Assembly: GCF_002775205.1 (NCBI RefSeq)
Contig: NC_036454.1
Span: forward strand, 12,916,882-12,980,881
DNA length: 64,000 nt
Source: Xiphophorus maculatus
Taxonomy: Eukaryota; Chordata; Actinopteri; Cyprinodontiformes; Poeciliidae
Reading direction: 5' to 3'
Shown here: positions 1 to 12,400 of the stretch, piece by piece
Layout: each line of letters starts with the position of its first letter
Position numbering within the stretch: the first letter of the stretch is position 1
The notes under the pieces: generated by a model
Seen by the model: only the letters and a program-made list of their open reading frames with translations
Database searches by the model: none
What the model was told of the DNA's origin: nothing
Made by a program: the position numbers and the translations under genes

Positions 1-352
1 TTTAGGAATAACATTTGTTCTAGAAATTCTACCAACACAGTCTTCCTGGACCATAAGCTTCTAATCATAACTAAGCAAATACTTTTCTATTTTATTTAAT
101 TTTACCCTCAATATGTTTCATTTAAATTATTTAATTCCTGCCTCAAATGAACAATAGCATTCTTGCACCATGAATTATTTTTTATAAAAATTTCTACAAA
201 TATTTATTTTATGAGCCTGTTCTGTTTTAAATGTGTTTATGTATTTTGCTGAAAGAAAATCTATGAAATAATGCCTGAAAAATTAAGCAAAGATCATAGC
301 AACAAAGTGTTGCAATATCTAAATCAAAGTCCAAGACGTCAGTATCGCTGAC

Positions 353-436
<84 letters not shown>
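353..436. repeat. (GATA)n microsatellite
   Basis: About 21 uninterrupted tetranucleotide units. Repetitive Ile-Tyr-Leu-Ser reading frames on the reverse strand come from this repeat and are not genes. Confidence 0.98.
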
Positions 437-529
437 CATTTATTGTCATTGAACAGAATTCAACGAAATTTCCATTGACCTCTATGAACTTAATCAAGGT
501 TTTTAATGAGATTAGTTTGGACAAACGGT

Positions 530-567
530 AACATTGCAAGCAGAAATGTTTTTCTGCTTGCAATGTT
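530..567. repeat. Perfect 17-bp inverted repeat
   Basis: Left arm 530-546 and right arm 551-567 are exact reverse complements around a 4-nt loop (547-550). The arms centre on GCAAGCAGAAA. It lies about 150 bp upstream of the exon acceptor at 718. Confidence 0.9.
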
Positions 568-718
568 CTTATGTGTTTTGGCATTTTATAAATCCATCTG
601 TGTCTGCTCGACAGTCTGCTGCAGAATTAATATGAACTGGAAAGAAAAAAGTTCAGCCCTTCAGATAATGAATTAACTCACCTGTCACTTCCCTCTCATC
701 ACTTCTTGCCTTCTTTAG

Positions 719-1761
<1,043 letters not shown>

Positions 1762-1960
1762 GGGTGCGGCTCCTCTTCCACTCTAGTACTTTTCTATTAA
1801 CTTGAGTCTGCCTTTTGAACTTCTTTTGGACTAATAGACAGGTAAGAGGGATGTGACTTGTAGAATGAAGCAAAAAGAGAACGGAAAAGATGACAAAAAA
1901 ATCAAGAGCCACATGCGGTATTATTGTTCTTGCTGTTGTTATTGTTATAAACATTATTGC

Positions 1961-1998
<38 letters not shown>
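1961..1998. repeat. (TTA)n microsatellite
   Basis: About 12 ATT/TTA units within the presumed zswim6 3' UTR. Confidence 0.95.
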
Positions 1999-1999
<1 letters not shown>

Positions 2000-2739
2000 T
2001 ACTATGTGTACAGAAGCGTTTTTTTATTTTTAAGGAGAGAGGAAATTTGTCACATTGTGAATGTTGTGTGTACTTCTCTACATGTGTGCGAGATGAAAAT
2101 GAAACGTGAAATGGCTTTTTGTTTTCTATATTTTTATGATTTTCAAGCATCTTTTTGCTCCCCCGCCCCCATTCTCAGTGTATATTGAGTTTTATGTTAA
2201 TGAGTGGCTGAAGCCTTTGTACAATAGCGCTCATGTTTAAAAAAAAACACAAAAAAACCCAACAAAAAATCAAGAAAAAAACAAAACACAAACAGACCGA
2301 TTTCAACGTCTCGGTATCCTCAAAGAGAAACTAAGGCTTTAAAATGACACAGAGCACCTCCCTTGGTCTAGGCCCCTGCTGATGGGCACTGGGCAGCATT
2401 GCACAGCTTCGCTCAGCTCGGCACAGCTTGGGTTAGCACTGACTTAAAAAAGGCACCATCAGCATTTCCTATCCCACAGCAGCAGCACTTGAGCAGCCAT
2501 TAGCTTCCTCTGGGTCACTTCCACACAACAATGCTCTTAGCTAACTCTTGTCGTTCTAATTATTGTTATTATTGTTGTCGTCGTACCATTTTACCCACGC
2601 GCCCAGTGATGACACATCAAAAAGTGAAGTATTATATCTACATTAATGCAACGCGGTGCAGGCGGGGTTCTTTATTGCTGAAACCGGACTGAATTGTGGC
2701 GCTTTTCAAAAGAATTTATGCCTCCCTGAGCTTTCTCAC

Positions 2740-4060
2740 ATTTGGGTAGTGTTAGAGACACAAACATCAATGTGTGATTTCATGGTTTTTGGCCCAACAC
2801 AAAGTTGGGCATATTTGTGAAGTGAAAAGAAAATGATACGTGATTTTCACATCTTTTCCGAAACAAATATCTGAAAAGTGTGCCAGTCATATGCATGTAT
2901 TCAGCCCCCCTGAGTCAATACTTTGCAGAGTTGTTTTGGGCTGTGGCTCTACCAGATTTTACACATCTGGAGATGTTTCTTCTTTGCAAAATATCTCAAA
3001 CTCCGTCAGATTGAAGGAAGCATGTCTGAACAGCCATTTGAAAGTTTCGCCACAAATTATCAATTAGATTTATGTCTGGATTTTAATTTGGATTTGAATT
3101 GAACTATTGGTGTTGCTTTAGCAGCATGCTTAAGATCTTTCTTCTGCTGGAGGGTGAACCTCAACCCAAGTCTCCACCCTTTATTTCTTCCAGGATTGTC
3201 CTCCATTAATCTTGGTCAATCTTATTCACTCTGTCAGTTTTCTTTCCCTGCTCAATAAGCGCAGCCCCACAGCATGACACTGCAAACACTGTTTCATTAT
3301 AGCAGAGTTCTTGCCAGGATATTGTTCATTGTTAGTTTTCTGCCAGAGATAGTGTTTTAGATTGCAAGCTGAATGTTTGATTTTGACCTCATCTGACCAC
3401 ATGTTTTGGGTGTTCCTCCATGGTTTGTGGCAGATTGCAGCTGGGATTTTGTTTTTATGCCATTCTTTCAACACTGGCTTCCTTCTTGGCACTCTTCCTT
3501 AGAAGCCTTACTTTTGGAGTGCACAACTAGGTCAAGGTCAGTTTTACATAAAGTATTTAAATAGGAATGTTGTACCAAAGTTTTTCAAAAGTCAGACATG
3601 TAACTACTGAAACTGTATGCCGGACACATCAGGGAAATGGTAAAAAAATGTTTAAAAGCAGAGACTTGAATTAGAACAAAAATATAAGGAAGAATGGTAG
3701 TTGTCTTGTCTCCCACCTGAGCTGTGGATCTCTGTATCTCCTCCAGAGTTTCCATGGGCATCTTGAGTGATTCTCTGAGTAACCCTCTCCTTATCTGGCC
3801 TGTCCGTTTAGGTGGATGGTGATAACTTGGCAGGGCTGCAGCTACACCATATTTTTTCCCCCTCTTTTCAGGTGTTTGAAGCTTGGAATCTTGACTTTCC
3901 AGAATTTTATCCCTGACATGCCTTGTGTGTTCCTAGGTCTTCACTATACTCTTTGTTCAACACTGTTCTCTGGCACTGAGTGAAGAGGGGTTGAATACAT
4001 ATGCACGCCACACTTTTGAGACTCGGAGTCAAAGGGTATGAATCCTTTTGTAAGCAGCTG
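2740..4060 (-). mobile_element. Decayed Tc1-like transposon inside the zswim6 3' UTR
   Basis: The right end carries the Tc1 5'-terminal pattern in reverse (a match to AAAAGxATTCATACCC near 4040). Both flanks hold the subterminal motif with GACTCAGGGG/GGCTGAATAC (near 2905 and 3985). On the reverse strand, 3226-3492 still reads as broken transposase with RRKPVLKEWHK, MWSDEVKI and YLWQKTNNE, corresponding to the family's catalytic-domain segment. Many stops and indels mean it cannot be active. It resembles the common fish Tc1 family, recognised from memory of the consensus. Confidence 0.8.
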
Positions 4061-5824
4061 CAGTTGCGGTTATTTTGCGCAAGAAATTCCTGGGGGGAGA
4101 AGACTACCTCATGATGCGGTATTAAACCTGCTCCCAGTTTTTGCTGTCATAATATTTATTCACTATGATAGCTGACAGTGTTAATAACAAAAAAAATGTT
4201 GAAATCCAGCGTTAAACGGAAACAAAGAGTCAGAATCCTCCTGAAGTCCCTTCTATGCTCTGCTGCCCGTTCCTCTTCCTCGCAGCCCTCACTGTAAGTT
4301 GTTTTCAGCCGAGGCCAGTGTCACTCCGCTCTGTGCATGTGAATCACAACCATTTAGACTTTCTACTGTTATATTTCGTCACGTGGAACATTCAGCAACC
4401 GGAACGTTCTCAGGGATTTTCTCTACGCAGGAAAAAAAAACAAAAAAAACAAAAAAAAAACAGGTGGAACAAATCGAACTTCGAGGATGAAAAAGGAAAA
4501 AAAAAAAAGAAACACGACATGAGCAAGCATTTATTGTACTCTGTATATATGCCATAGTATATGTCTGAATATGGAGGATCTGAAAGTATATGTTAACTAA
4601 TTTATACAGAGTATTCTATGTAATGTGAAATACTTGAAGCCGCTGTAGTTTGCTCTCTTTCTCTTTCTCTCTCGCTCTCTGGCTCTCCATCGCTTTTTCT
4701 TTTTTGTCTTCTTTTTTTCTGTTTTGTTCCTCTTTTGTTCAAATTAACATATCAGAAAGACTAGCATGACCTCCTTGAAGGTATTTTTTTTGACTTACAA
4801 AGCCACAAGTGTTCATGTTTGAGACCCTGGATTTTTATCAGAACTGCAAGATTTCTCTCAGAGAGGATGACTGTACTTCATTCCTGCTGATCGATGCATA
4901 GAAAGGGGAGGGAGGCAGACTGCTTCAGGTTACTGGTCGGCACAACCAAGAGGTCGTGAAGATACTGACGCATTTTTGCTGTTGTACCATGAAATTCTTT
5001 TGGAAAAACGAAAATGGCATAATGTTTTTGTCCATGCATTTCAGAATATTTCTCATCTCCATCTCATTTTGGAAAAATTTAACAATTGCCAGAGCAGTTT
5101 TGTCAAAAGAAAAAGTATTAGGATCCCTGTCTGTAATCGTACACAGGTTCAGAGCTTCAGTATCACAAATCTAGCTTTTAGAAAATGGAGTCTCCTCAGT
5201 TCTCCCTTCAGTTGCAGCAGAATTTCCAGAGTCTCCTCTGCAAAGTTCGCCGCTCTTGTCCCATAACTAGTCTTTTTTTTTTCTTTTTAACCGTACTTCT
5301 GATTTTTCTGTTTTTCCATTTTTGTCTTGTCTGTGTTGTGTTGATTAAAGATAAAAAGCAGCCTTTTCTCTTGCCTTGTCTTAACGCTTTAAAGTAACCA
5401 AACAGAAGATCTACAGTATCTAACAACCAAACGCGTTCGAAAGAGGTGAGAGACAACCAACTTTTTGGTCCCAGCTTTAGTGTCCTTAATTAGTAAGTGA
5501 ATGGCTGTGTAACTCCATGCTTTAACAAAGCAATTCCTCACGCGTGTTTGATGGGAAAAAAAAAAACGTCGTCCAGTGTCTCTTGTTCTCTTTGGAAACA
5601 GTTTCCTCTTGAGTCGTCTAGCTGTTTTTTATTTTATTTTTTTATTTTCTACTGTTTTGGTTTGTGTAGGAATCTTCTGCGCTCTCATTTTATTTATTAC
5701 AATGACCCATGTATACATGCTTATGAAATTAAGATTTGATACACCGATATCAATTTATTTATGTAACTAAATCACTGTTTTATAATCTTGTTAATGAGTC
5801 AATAATTGATTTGTTTTTTGTTTT

Positions 5825-5830
5825 AATAAA
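5825..5830 (+). terminator. Poly(A) signal AATAAA, likely end of zswim6
   Basis: AATAAA within a T-rich context (TTTTAATAAAAGTTAG), followed by T-rich sequence. It is the first canonical signal seen after the stop codon at 1761. Confidence 0.6.
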
Positions 5831-5999
5831 AGTTAGTTTTTTGAACTGTAAATTGTTTTAAAGCATTTTATGTTGTCAACACACTGTTAAAAGAAAAATG
5901 TCTCTAATTTACAGTAAAATACCGGCAGTAAGCCGCTTTGCATATCTGCAGCTGGAAACTGGTTATTTACTATAGCTTAAGATAATTTAGTTAAGCCCA

Positions 6000-6360
6000 G
6001 GTGACAATGGGCTGATTCACCAAATTTGAGTTAATTGGAGGCATGCTTTAGCATGTGTTTTAAGGCAACAGTTCATTCCCATTGCTTTCTTGTGCGACAC
6101 TATTGAAAAATGCAGCAAAAAGATCAAGCAAGAGAATTGTGGACCTCCACAATTCTGGTTCCTCCTTGGGTTAAACTTCCAGACAACTGAAGTTTTCAAG
6201 TTCATCTGTTCAAACAATTAACTGCAAGAGAAAGTTCATGGAGGAGATGAATTCTGTGTCCCAGAGATGAACCGATTTGGTGCAAAACGAGTAGATATCA
6301 ACCCCAAACCAAAAGCCAGAGGCCTTGAGAAGATGATGGAAGCTGTGAGGGGATATTTTT
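6000..6360 (+). mobile_element. Tc1-like transposon fragment, second subfamily
   Basis: The DNA follows the N-terminal transposase region of classical fish Tc1 elements. It contains a degenerate copy of the stretch encoding the helix-turn-helix (AAGAGAATTGTGGACCTCCA, then TTCATCTGTTCAAACAAT and CCCAGAGATGAAC). The frame is broken. An 11-bp perfect inverted repeat at 6133-6156 lies inside it. Confidence 0.7.
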
Positions 6361-8050
6361 TAAGTATTATGTAAAAGTTAGAGATGGATTGATTTTGGTC
6401 ATCTTGAGATATTTTAGATTATTTTAAAGGTTTTATTTGACATGCAGTTTTTTTCTTCAAGAGAGTAGGAATAGAGAAAAAGGCAGTTTTAGAGAGTATT
6501 TGAGTTCTGTTGGTATATGTTGGGCACATTTTCCTGCACTCACATTTTGTTTCAGCACAAGTATATAATACAAAACTAGCGTATGTCTAAATTGGTAATT
6601 ATGCATGGCTTGTTTGAAATATTACGGGTGGAGCGGAATATATCCTCAAATTCTGGAGTAATTCTGAACCTTTTGTGGATTAGATGAAAGCCACAATAGA
6701 TTTCAGCTTGTGCATTCAGATACATAATTTATTCATCATTCATGGAATTAATGAAGATCTATAAATTTCTAATCAACACTGTAACATTTTGTTTCAGAAT
6801 GTTTGTCACGGAGAATTATGGGACGCGGCCTTTGAACCCACAGGCTCACGCTGAAGCCAGAGCTGGTCAGGTCTCCATCACACAGCCGTGTCAGAAAGAA
6901 AGGCAGAGATGGATCACTCCCTCTGGCAGCAGCTTTCACACTGTCATCTCAGCCGAGCTCATGAGGAATATGAAATGTATCAATTGATATTCCCATGGTC
7001 TTTGTAGCTTCTGTCAGGCAGCCAGACTCAGCCAACCACAATAACCTGTTTACACGTTTCCAGCACTGACAGTGGTGCCACAGGATGACTAAATCAGTGT
7101 ATGCAGTTTGTCAAGTGTGTGCCCGCTTGTGTAGACATGCTTTTTGTGTGCTGTTTTCTTGTTTGCATGCCTCTGTATGTCTGTGTATGGTTTAATATGA
7201 TGTGTGTGTGAGTCTGTGTGTTTAGGTCTTTAGGGAACCAGTGGGAACAGGTGGTAGCTCCAGACTAAGGGAGCTCCTGACAGCAGCAAGGTCCCCAGAC
7301 TCCCAGCCCCTCATTAAACATTGACACAAAAACACTGCAACTGTCTGTGTGTGAACAGTAATGAAGCGCAGACGGCTACACCGGTGTACACACTGCAACT
7401 TAGCGCAGCACGAGCCTGCGACTGTGGGTTTGCCTGCATGCGTGTATGTGTGTGTGTGTGCTGTCCATCTGTGGGTACTCATTAATGAGGTACATTTGTC
7501 TACAGAGGTGTCCACTCAGATATTGAAGAATTTGTCAGGTTTAGTAACAAAAGCAGGAGTCTGCTGTCGGACGCCAGACAGGACTGTCCATTTCTTATGT
7601 GACGGATGCCTGCCTGTGAGAAATTCTCTGTGTGTATTGATGTGAGTAAGCATACACTTACTTTATGTGTGTGTGTGTGTGTCTTAGCCTACTTCCTGTG
7701 TGTCTGACCTGTACTCAGGTCCCTGCTCACTTCCAGTTGGTAATGACGTCCCCTGGGTGCAGCACAGTACAGCAGCCTCCTCCAGTCTGTCTTATTCTAT
7801 ACTTCTAATGACATCATGATCACACACTGGGCCCTTTCATGACAAAAGCCCTCTTCCTCACCATCACCATCAAAACTTCTTCTATGTGGAGCACTCATCG
7901 TCGCTTCTCTTTGACATACACTCTCACTGCACCATGACTCTACATCATGGTCTTGACATTTTCTCATATAGTAGGTCCTTTATGTTGCATGCTTCCATAC
8001 ATACTGTAGAAAGCATCCATTGTTTAGAGTTCCTATGCTGCGCTATGGAA
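6361..8050. other. Intergenic; one compact non-repetitive block at about 6790-7090
   Basis: No gene is supported. 6790-7090 has balanced base composition and high complexity unlike its AT-rich surroundings, so it could be a conserved regulatory element. 7130-7480 and 7660-7690 are TG-rich. Short open frames here lack coding features. Confidence 0.4.
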
Positions 8051-8059
8051 AAGAGTTTG

Positions 8060-9060
8060 GCCCCATACAACTTCCTTTTGCCTTTTTGTTGCATTGAAAT
8101 GTTTGAGATCATCAAACAAATAGTAAAACGTGGGTTAGGATGAAGTACAGTTTTTAAATGTTAGTTTCTTTTATTAACCAGCCTATGCAAAAATTTCTCT
8201 TGTGTTAAATCATGAATTTACTGTGATTAGCAAACTTTTGGAAAGCTTCATTCAATTTCAGTAGCTTTACTGTCTTACCATAGCAACCAAGAAAACACTT
8301 AACTAGAACCTACGTGACAACCTGAAGTAGACTAAAATTTATCTAAAAAAATGAAAGAACTATTAAAAAATTCTTTCATTAACGTCTATCAGTCTGGAAA
8401 TGGTAACAATCAACTGCTTTGAGAAATCGGCTAAACGGTTTAATGTATTTGTGTGTAATCTAATCAGTATAAATCCAGCGGTTCTGTGGAAGCATCTGAT
8501 GTTTTTTGTTAGAGAACATTAGTGATAAAACAGCATCAAGAAGACCAAGGAACACTGCAGACAGATCGGGGATAAAGATGTGGAGAGGTTTAAGCTAGGG
8601 TTAAGGGTCATAAGCAATAACCGAAAGATGTATCACACAATTCATCATATAAAAATGTAAAGATTGTTAGAAAGATGAACATGAAAAAATAGCAGCATCA
8701 TGCTGTGGAAATGCTTTTATAAAGCAGAGACAGGAACAAACTGGCCAGTGTAGAATAGAAGATGGCCAGAGGTAAATTTAGGACAGTATTGGAACAAAAA
8801 CCTGCAAATGACTCTAGACTCAGGCAGAGGCTCATCTTTCAGCAGGACTATTACTCAAAAAACAACAAGCAATTTTTCAAAGCGGAATTGGTAAAAGCAT
8901 GTCCCAAAAGACTTTCAGGCCTGCTACCACAAAACATTTTCTACTTTTTGCCAATCTGTAAAGTAGAATCTCATTGAAGTCTGTGGTTGCAGTGTGTGAA
9001 AATGTGTAAAAGTTCCAGGGGTTTGAATAATTTTGCAAGGCACTCTCCATCCAGAACTAC
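8060..9060 (+). mobile_element. Decayed Tc1-like transposon
   Basis: It is recognised by ordered landmarks of the fish Tc1 consensus: the leader motif near 8470-8590 (ATAAATCCAGCGGTTCTGTG, then AGACCAAGGAACAC), a transposase piece at 8760-8900 whose translation includes LRQRLIFQQDYYS (family FTFQQDNDPK; the catalytic region is ruined), and a terminal motif GGGTTTGAATAATTTTGCAA near 9020-9045. Frames are broken throughout. Confidence 0.75.
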
Positions 9061-10090
9061 ATGACAGATAAGGTCGCCTTTTCTAAGAGAAAGACAGTGA
9101 AGTGTTCTTTGAGATGCTTTGAAAAAAGACTCATAAAATGCATTTGATGCATTTGACATTGAAGTGTTCGTGGCGTCTTATCCTGCATGAAAAGCATAAA
9201 AAGCCTCAATGTTTACTATGGTGCCAAAGTTAAACTGCACTGTAATAAACCTGAGGAAACAGCTGTATAAAACTGTTACTTGTTAAATATATATATTTTT
9301 CCATATAAATAAGTAATAAACAGAAAAATTGTAAAAAAAAAAAAAAAAAAAGAAAATAGTTCGAAACCTAACTGAGAGTGAGTCCCACAGGACAGGTGAA
9401 GTTCAGCATTTGCATTACCCAACTAATCATACAGCAAGAGAAAACAGTTTTGATTTTCAGATGTTTTTTTGCCCTTTGCGATGCTCTCCTTCTTACTCTT
9501 TTCACTGAAGCATGCCTTAACTCCATTTTCCAGGCTGCAGCTATGAGAAGCAGTTTAGATTTTAGATTCTAAAGTGCTTTCTGCCTCTGACAAACCTTTC
9601 ATCATTGCAGGCAAACAGCAGAAATCAGAGGGTTACAAAATCGCTGTTTGTTGTTGCAGGAGGAAGTCATGCATTCTGAGGAGGAAGCCCTCGGACCAGC
9701 TGCAATCCTGAAAATATTAGGTCCAGTTCAGTGAGACTTTAAATGTCTGCAGCACTTTGACCTTGTAATTATCACAATTCTTCCTAAGCTATTTTATTTC
9801 TTGCTTCTGACACATAAAATCAAAGAAAATTTTATGCTTCCTTTCATATACTGCCCGCCATCTAATTGATGGAGAATTAATTAGGATTATTGACATCTGT
9901 GTTCAAAATGTGCCTGATGGATATATACAAAGTTGACAAAGAAAAGCCTTATAGGAAGGCCAGCCAAAAAAACCATGTGCTCAGGGCCCCCAAACCAACA
10001 GGGGACAAGCTGCATTGTCGTGTTTACAACTGCAGATCTTTCAGATAATTTCAAAAATAAAACTTGTTAACCTTCATATTTCAAATGTCA
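9061..10090. other. Intergenic, no gene seen
   Basis: AT-rich sequence with an A-run at about 9333-9351. No exon, RNA gene or recognisable mobile element could be supported. Confidence 0.5.
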
Positions 10091-10094
10091 ACAG

Positions 10095-10640
10095 ATTTTG
10101 GTTGAAAACCGTGACTATTCTGCTACCACTCCCCACCTGTCTGCAATCTTCTCATTGTCTGCTGAGGACTGGAGGAGCTATGAGACAACTTGTCTTCACC
10201 AGATGATCAGTCTTTCTGCTGTAGTCAAGCACAAGTATGCCTACCTCTTGAGAAGTTTACCATCCTTAAGCTTCTTCTCTCCTTGCTCCAGTTTATCCCC
10301 CATGCTAACTGTGCCAAATCTCTCTGTGCCAGATCATCATCCCCTTCACGGCTATCCACAGCAACTTTTTTTATCCTCAGCTACCATTTACCTGCCCACT
10401 TTCCAACATACTCTGTTCAGTAACCTTCAGAATCTCACATATCATCTGCTTTGCTTGTGGAACGCAAACTTTCACCAAATACCTTCTGCCAAGATCTCCT
10501 TTCCCCCTTAACATCAGATCACCTTTCCAACACTAGGAGCCATTCATCTCCATATCATTGTTGCCATTTATAACCACTCTTCTCTTCCTCCAGATCCCAC
10601 CAAACAGAGACCCAAATTTTCCTTTGTTGTGGATGTTATT
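10095..10640 (+). mobile_element. Retroelement-like repeat fragment, relative of 21.58-22.09 kb
   Basis: By eye, blocks match in order to the insertion at 21.58-22.09 kb: CTGCAATCTTCTCATTGTCT followed by GCTGAGGACTGGAGGAGCT, and later ACCTGCCCACTTTCCAACAT. The C-rich, frame-broken sequence looks like an LTR or non-coding retroelement part. The class is uncertain. Confidence 0.45.
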
Positions 10641-10844
10641 TTAAATAAGCATTACTCTCTTTCTGAGACCTGCTTGTCAGGAAATTACCTGGAAACCTGA
10701 GAGGTTATGCTGGATGTACATGGCATAAAGGTTTGAATTTGGATGACATAAATAAGTTGTTAGTTCAGTAATGATGATTGATGTTCTCCTTAAACATGAC
10801 ACACTGTTGTTTCCTCTCAGTAGTGGTACTTACATGAATGGCAT

Positions 10845-11030
10845 GTCAAGCACAAGTAGGCCTACCTCTTGAGTAGGCATACTCAAGAGGTAGGCATACT
10901 CCTACCTCTTGGAGTAGGAGAAGGCCTACCTACTCCTACTCCAAGAGGTAGGCCTACTCCTACCTTTTGGAGTAGGAGTAGGCCTACCTACTCCTACTCC
11001 AATGTCCCACAGACATTGGAGTAGGAGTAG
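10845..11030. repeat. Cluster of four nested perfect hairpins
   Basis: Four exact inverted repeats built from one TACTCC/GGAGTA theme: arms 10860-10875 with 10880-10895 (16 bp, 4-nt loop); 10901-10920 with 10933-10952 (20 bp); 10967-10982 with 10987-11002 (16 bp, 4-nt loop); 10988-11006 with 11012-11030 (19 bp, 5-nt loop). The third and fourth share sequence, so they are alternative folds. The first 29 bases (10845-10873) repeat 10224-10252 with one mismatch. Confidence 0.93.
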
Positions 11031-11039
11031 CTCCAACGT

Positions 11040-11635
11040 CTGTGGTCCCAAACTAGTTAAAATCTTAGAAGTTGTGAGATTCTGAGCTGGTTCTTCAAAA
11101 AACATAAAATATATTCTACCTTTTCTCAACACAGATGAGTGCAAACTCTCCTTTCAATTAAGCATGCAGGTATTAGTGGTGAATTTGTGACATTGAATTG
11201 ACTTTAAGTGTGAGTATGAATGTGCATTAACTGGTGACCAGTACAGGGTGTAACATGTTTTTCCACAATTGCTTCTAGGATATTCTTCAGGGCCACACAG
11301 TTGAATAGGATTATCAAGTTAAGAAATGGATTCATTGATAGATGATTGCACTTTAATGGAGAGGTTCAGAAACCTACGAAAAACAGACATACAGAAAAAC
11401 AATAAGCAAATTGTGATATTAAATGCCCAGGATCTTGATAACTCACTTCATTTCACAAGCATTCAATGGTTTATGCAAAATCAGAGGGATTTTCAAGCAC
11501 AAGGGTTTAAGAATAAGCTTTATTACCACCAAATCCTCCAGAGTTTTATCCTTATCACTGCTCATTCACTGATCTACTGGAGTCTAGCTAGGAAAAGCTC
11601 TCAGCCAGAACAGTATCTGCGAGTGCAGTCTATGT
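11040..11635. other. Intergenic, no gene supported
   Basis: A 163-codon open frame starts at 11326 and runs through to 11817. It matches no family I know and lacks domain features. It runs into the adjacent non-coding-looking block, so I do not call it a gene. Confidence 0.4.
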
Positions 11636-11639
11636 TCAT

Positions 11640-12400
11640 CCAACTCTGCCTCTGTCGACAAAAGGTCCAGGGCCTTAACGGTGCTTCGAGCTTGCTATCA
11701 TTACAGGAGTACAAAAAGAGGATCATAGACATGTGTTCTTCAGCACAGCCTCCAGCATCGGCTCAGCCACCACAGGGACCGTCTCTCTTCCCATCTCTTC
11801 ACGCAGAAGGCCGCTAGAGTTTGATCTCCTCTCTCTTCCCTCCATTGGCCCCGAGGCGTCTGATTAAATGCTAATTAAAGCCGTTAGCGCTGCTATCACC
11901 GCTGCTAACTCCCCTCTCTCTGTCACAGAGATTAATGCCCCTCGTTCATCATCCTACCTCTCCCAGCCCGAGTACCTGCCCGCCTTGCAAAACCTGATCA
12001 AGTCATCAGCCCCCCCAAAACCCTTTCTCCCTACGCCCCAACCCGTCGCACGAAGATGGACGAGGGGTTTAAATTTTAATTTGAAAATTGCCCTCAATTA
12101 CTTCTGTGCCGACCACTTGCCGGAGCTGCTCGTGCGCTCGAGTGGGAAGGGGTTACAGCAGCGGGTCAGTGGCCGTGATGAGCGATAAGAGGACATTAAT
12201 AAGAAAGGCAGAGGTTCATTTAAAAGCAGAAAGGACAGTGGGAGCAGCTTTCTCATTATTTAACTCCCCCAGCTTTATTTAAAGGACTTTATTTAAGGAT
12301 ACCAAGTTAATGTGTCCTCCAGGACAGACGGTTAAAGCGCCTGACAGAGTGAGAAAGTTACGGCCATAACTTACACCCTGAGCACACACTGCGGTGCCAT
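11640..12400. promoter_or_regulatory. Candidate conserved non-coding element (homeodomain/POU-rich)
   Basis: High-complexity, non-repetitive DNA in a repeat-rich desert. It holds an octamer-like ATGCTAAT (11868-11875) overlapping TAATTA (11872-11877), TTTAAATTTTAATTTGAAAA near 12068-12087, and CAATTAC near 12094. Such homeodomain/POU clusters are typical of developmental enhancers. Conservation was not tested, so this is inference from composition and motifs. Confidence 0.4.

Larger units (their letters stand above)
1..718. other. Intron sequence of the zswim6-type gene
   Basis: No exon is visible here. The stretch is AT-rich and holds a GATA microsatellite at 353-436 and a perfect hairpin at 530-567. 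It ends in a pyrimidine tract and AG (717-718) that forms the acceptor of the first exon in the window. Confidence 0.6.
1762..5850 (+). other. Probable long 3' UTR of zswim6
   Basis: I see no further exons. The sequence is T-rich and AT-rich with ATTTA elements, a TTA microsatellite (1961-1998), homopolymer A runs near 4430-4510, a CT-rich stretch near 4655-4690 and a Pumilio-type TGTATATA at 4542-4549. No AATAAA is visible before 5825, so one long UTR is the simplest reading. A Tc1 fossil occupies about 2740-4060. The exact transcript end is inferred. Confidence 0.55.

Noticed and set aside
227..584. Ile-Tyr-Leu-Ser repeat proteins
   Set aside because: Translation of the GATA microsatellite.
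10860..11030. CRISPR-like array
   Set aside because: Repeats are nested inverted repeats without regular spacers, in a vertebrate genome.
11326..11817. 163-codon open frame on the + strand
   Set aside because: No recognisable domain, no splice partner, AT-rich first half, and its last part runs into a block that looks regulatory.
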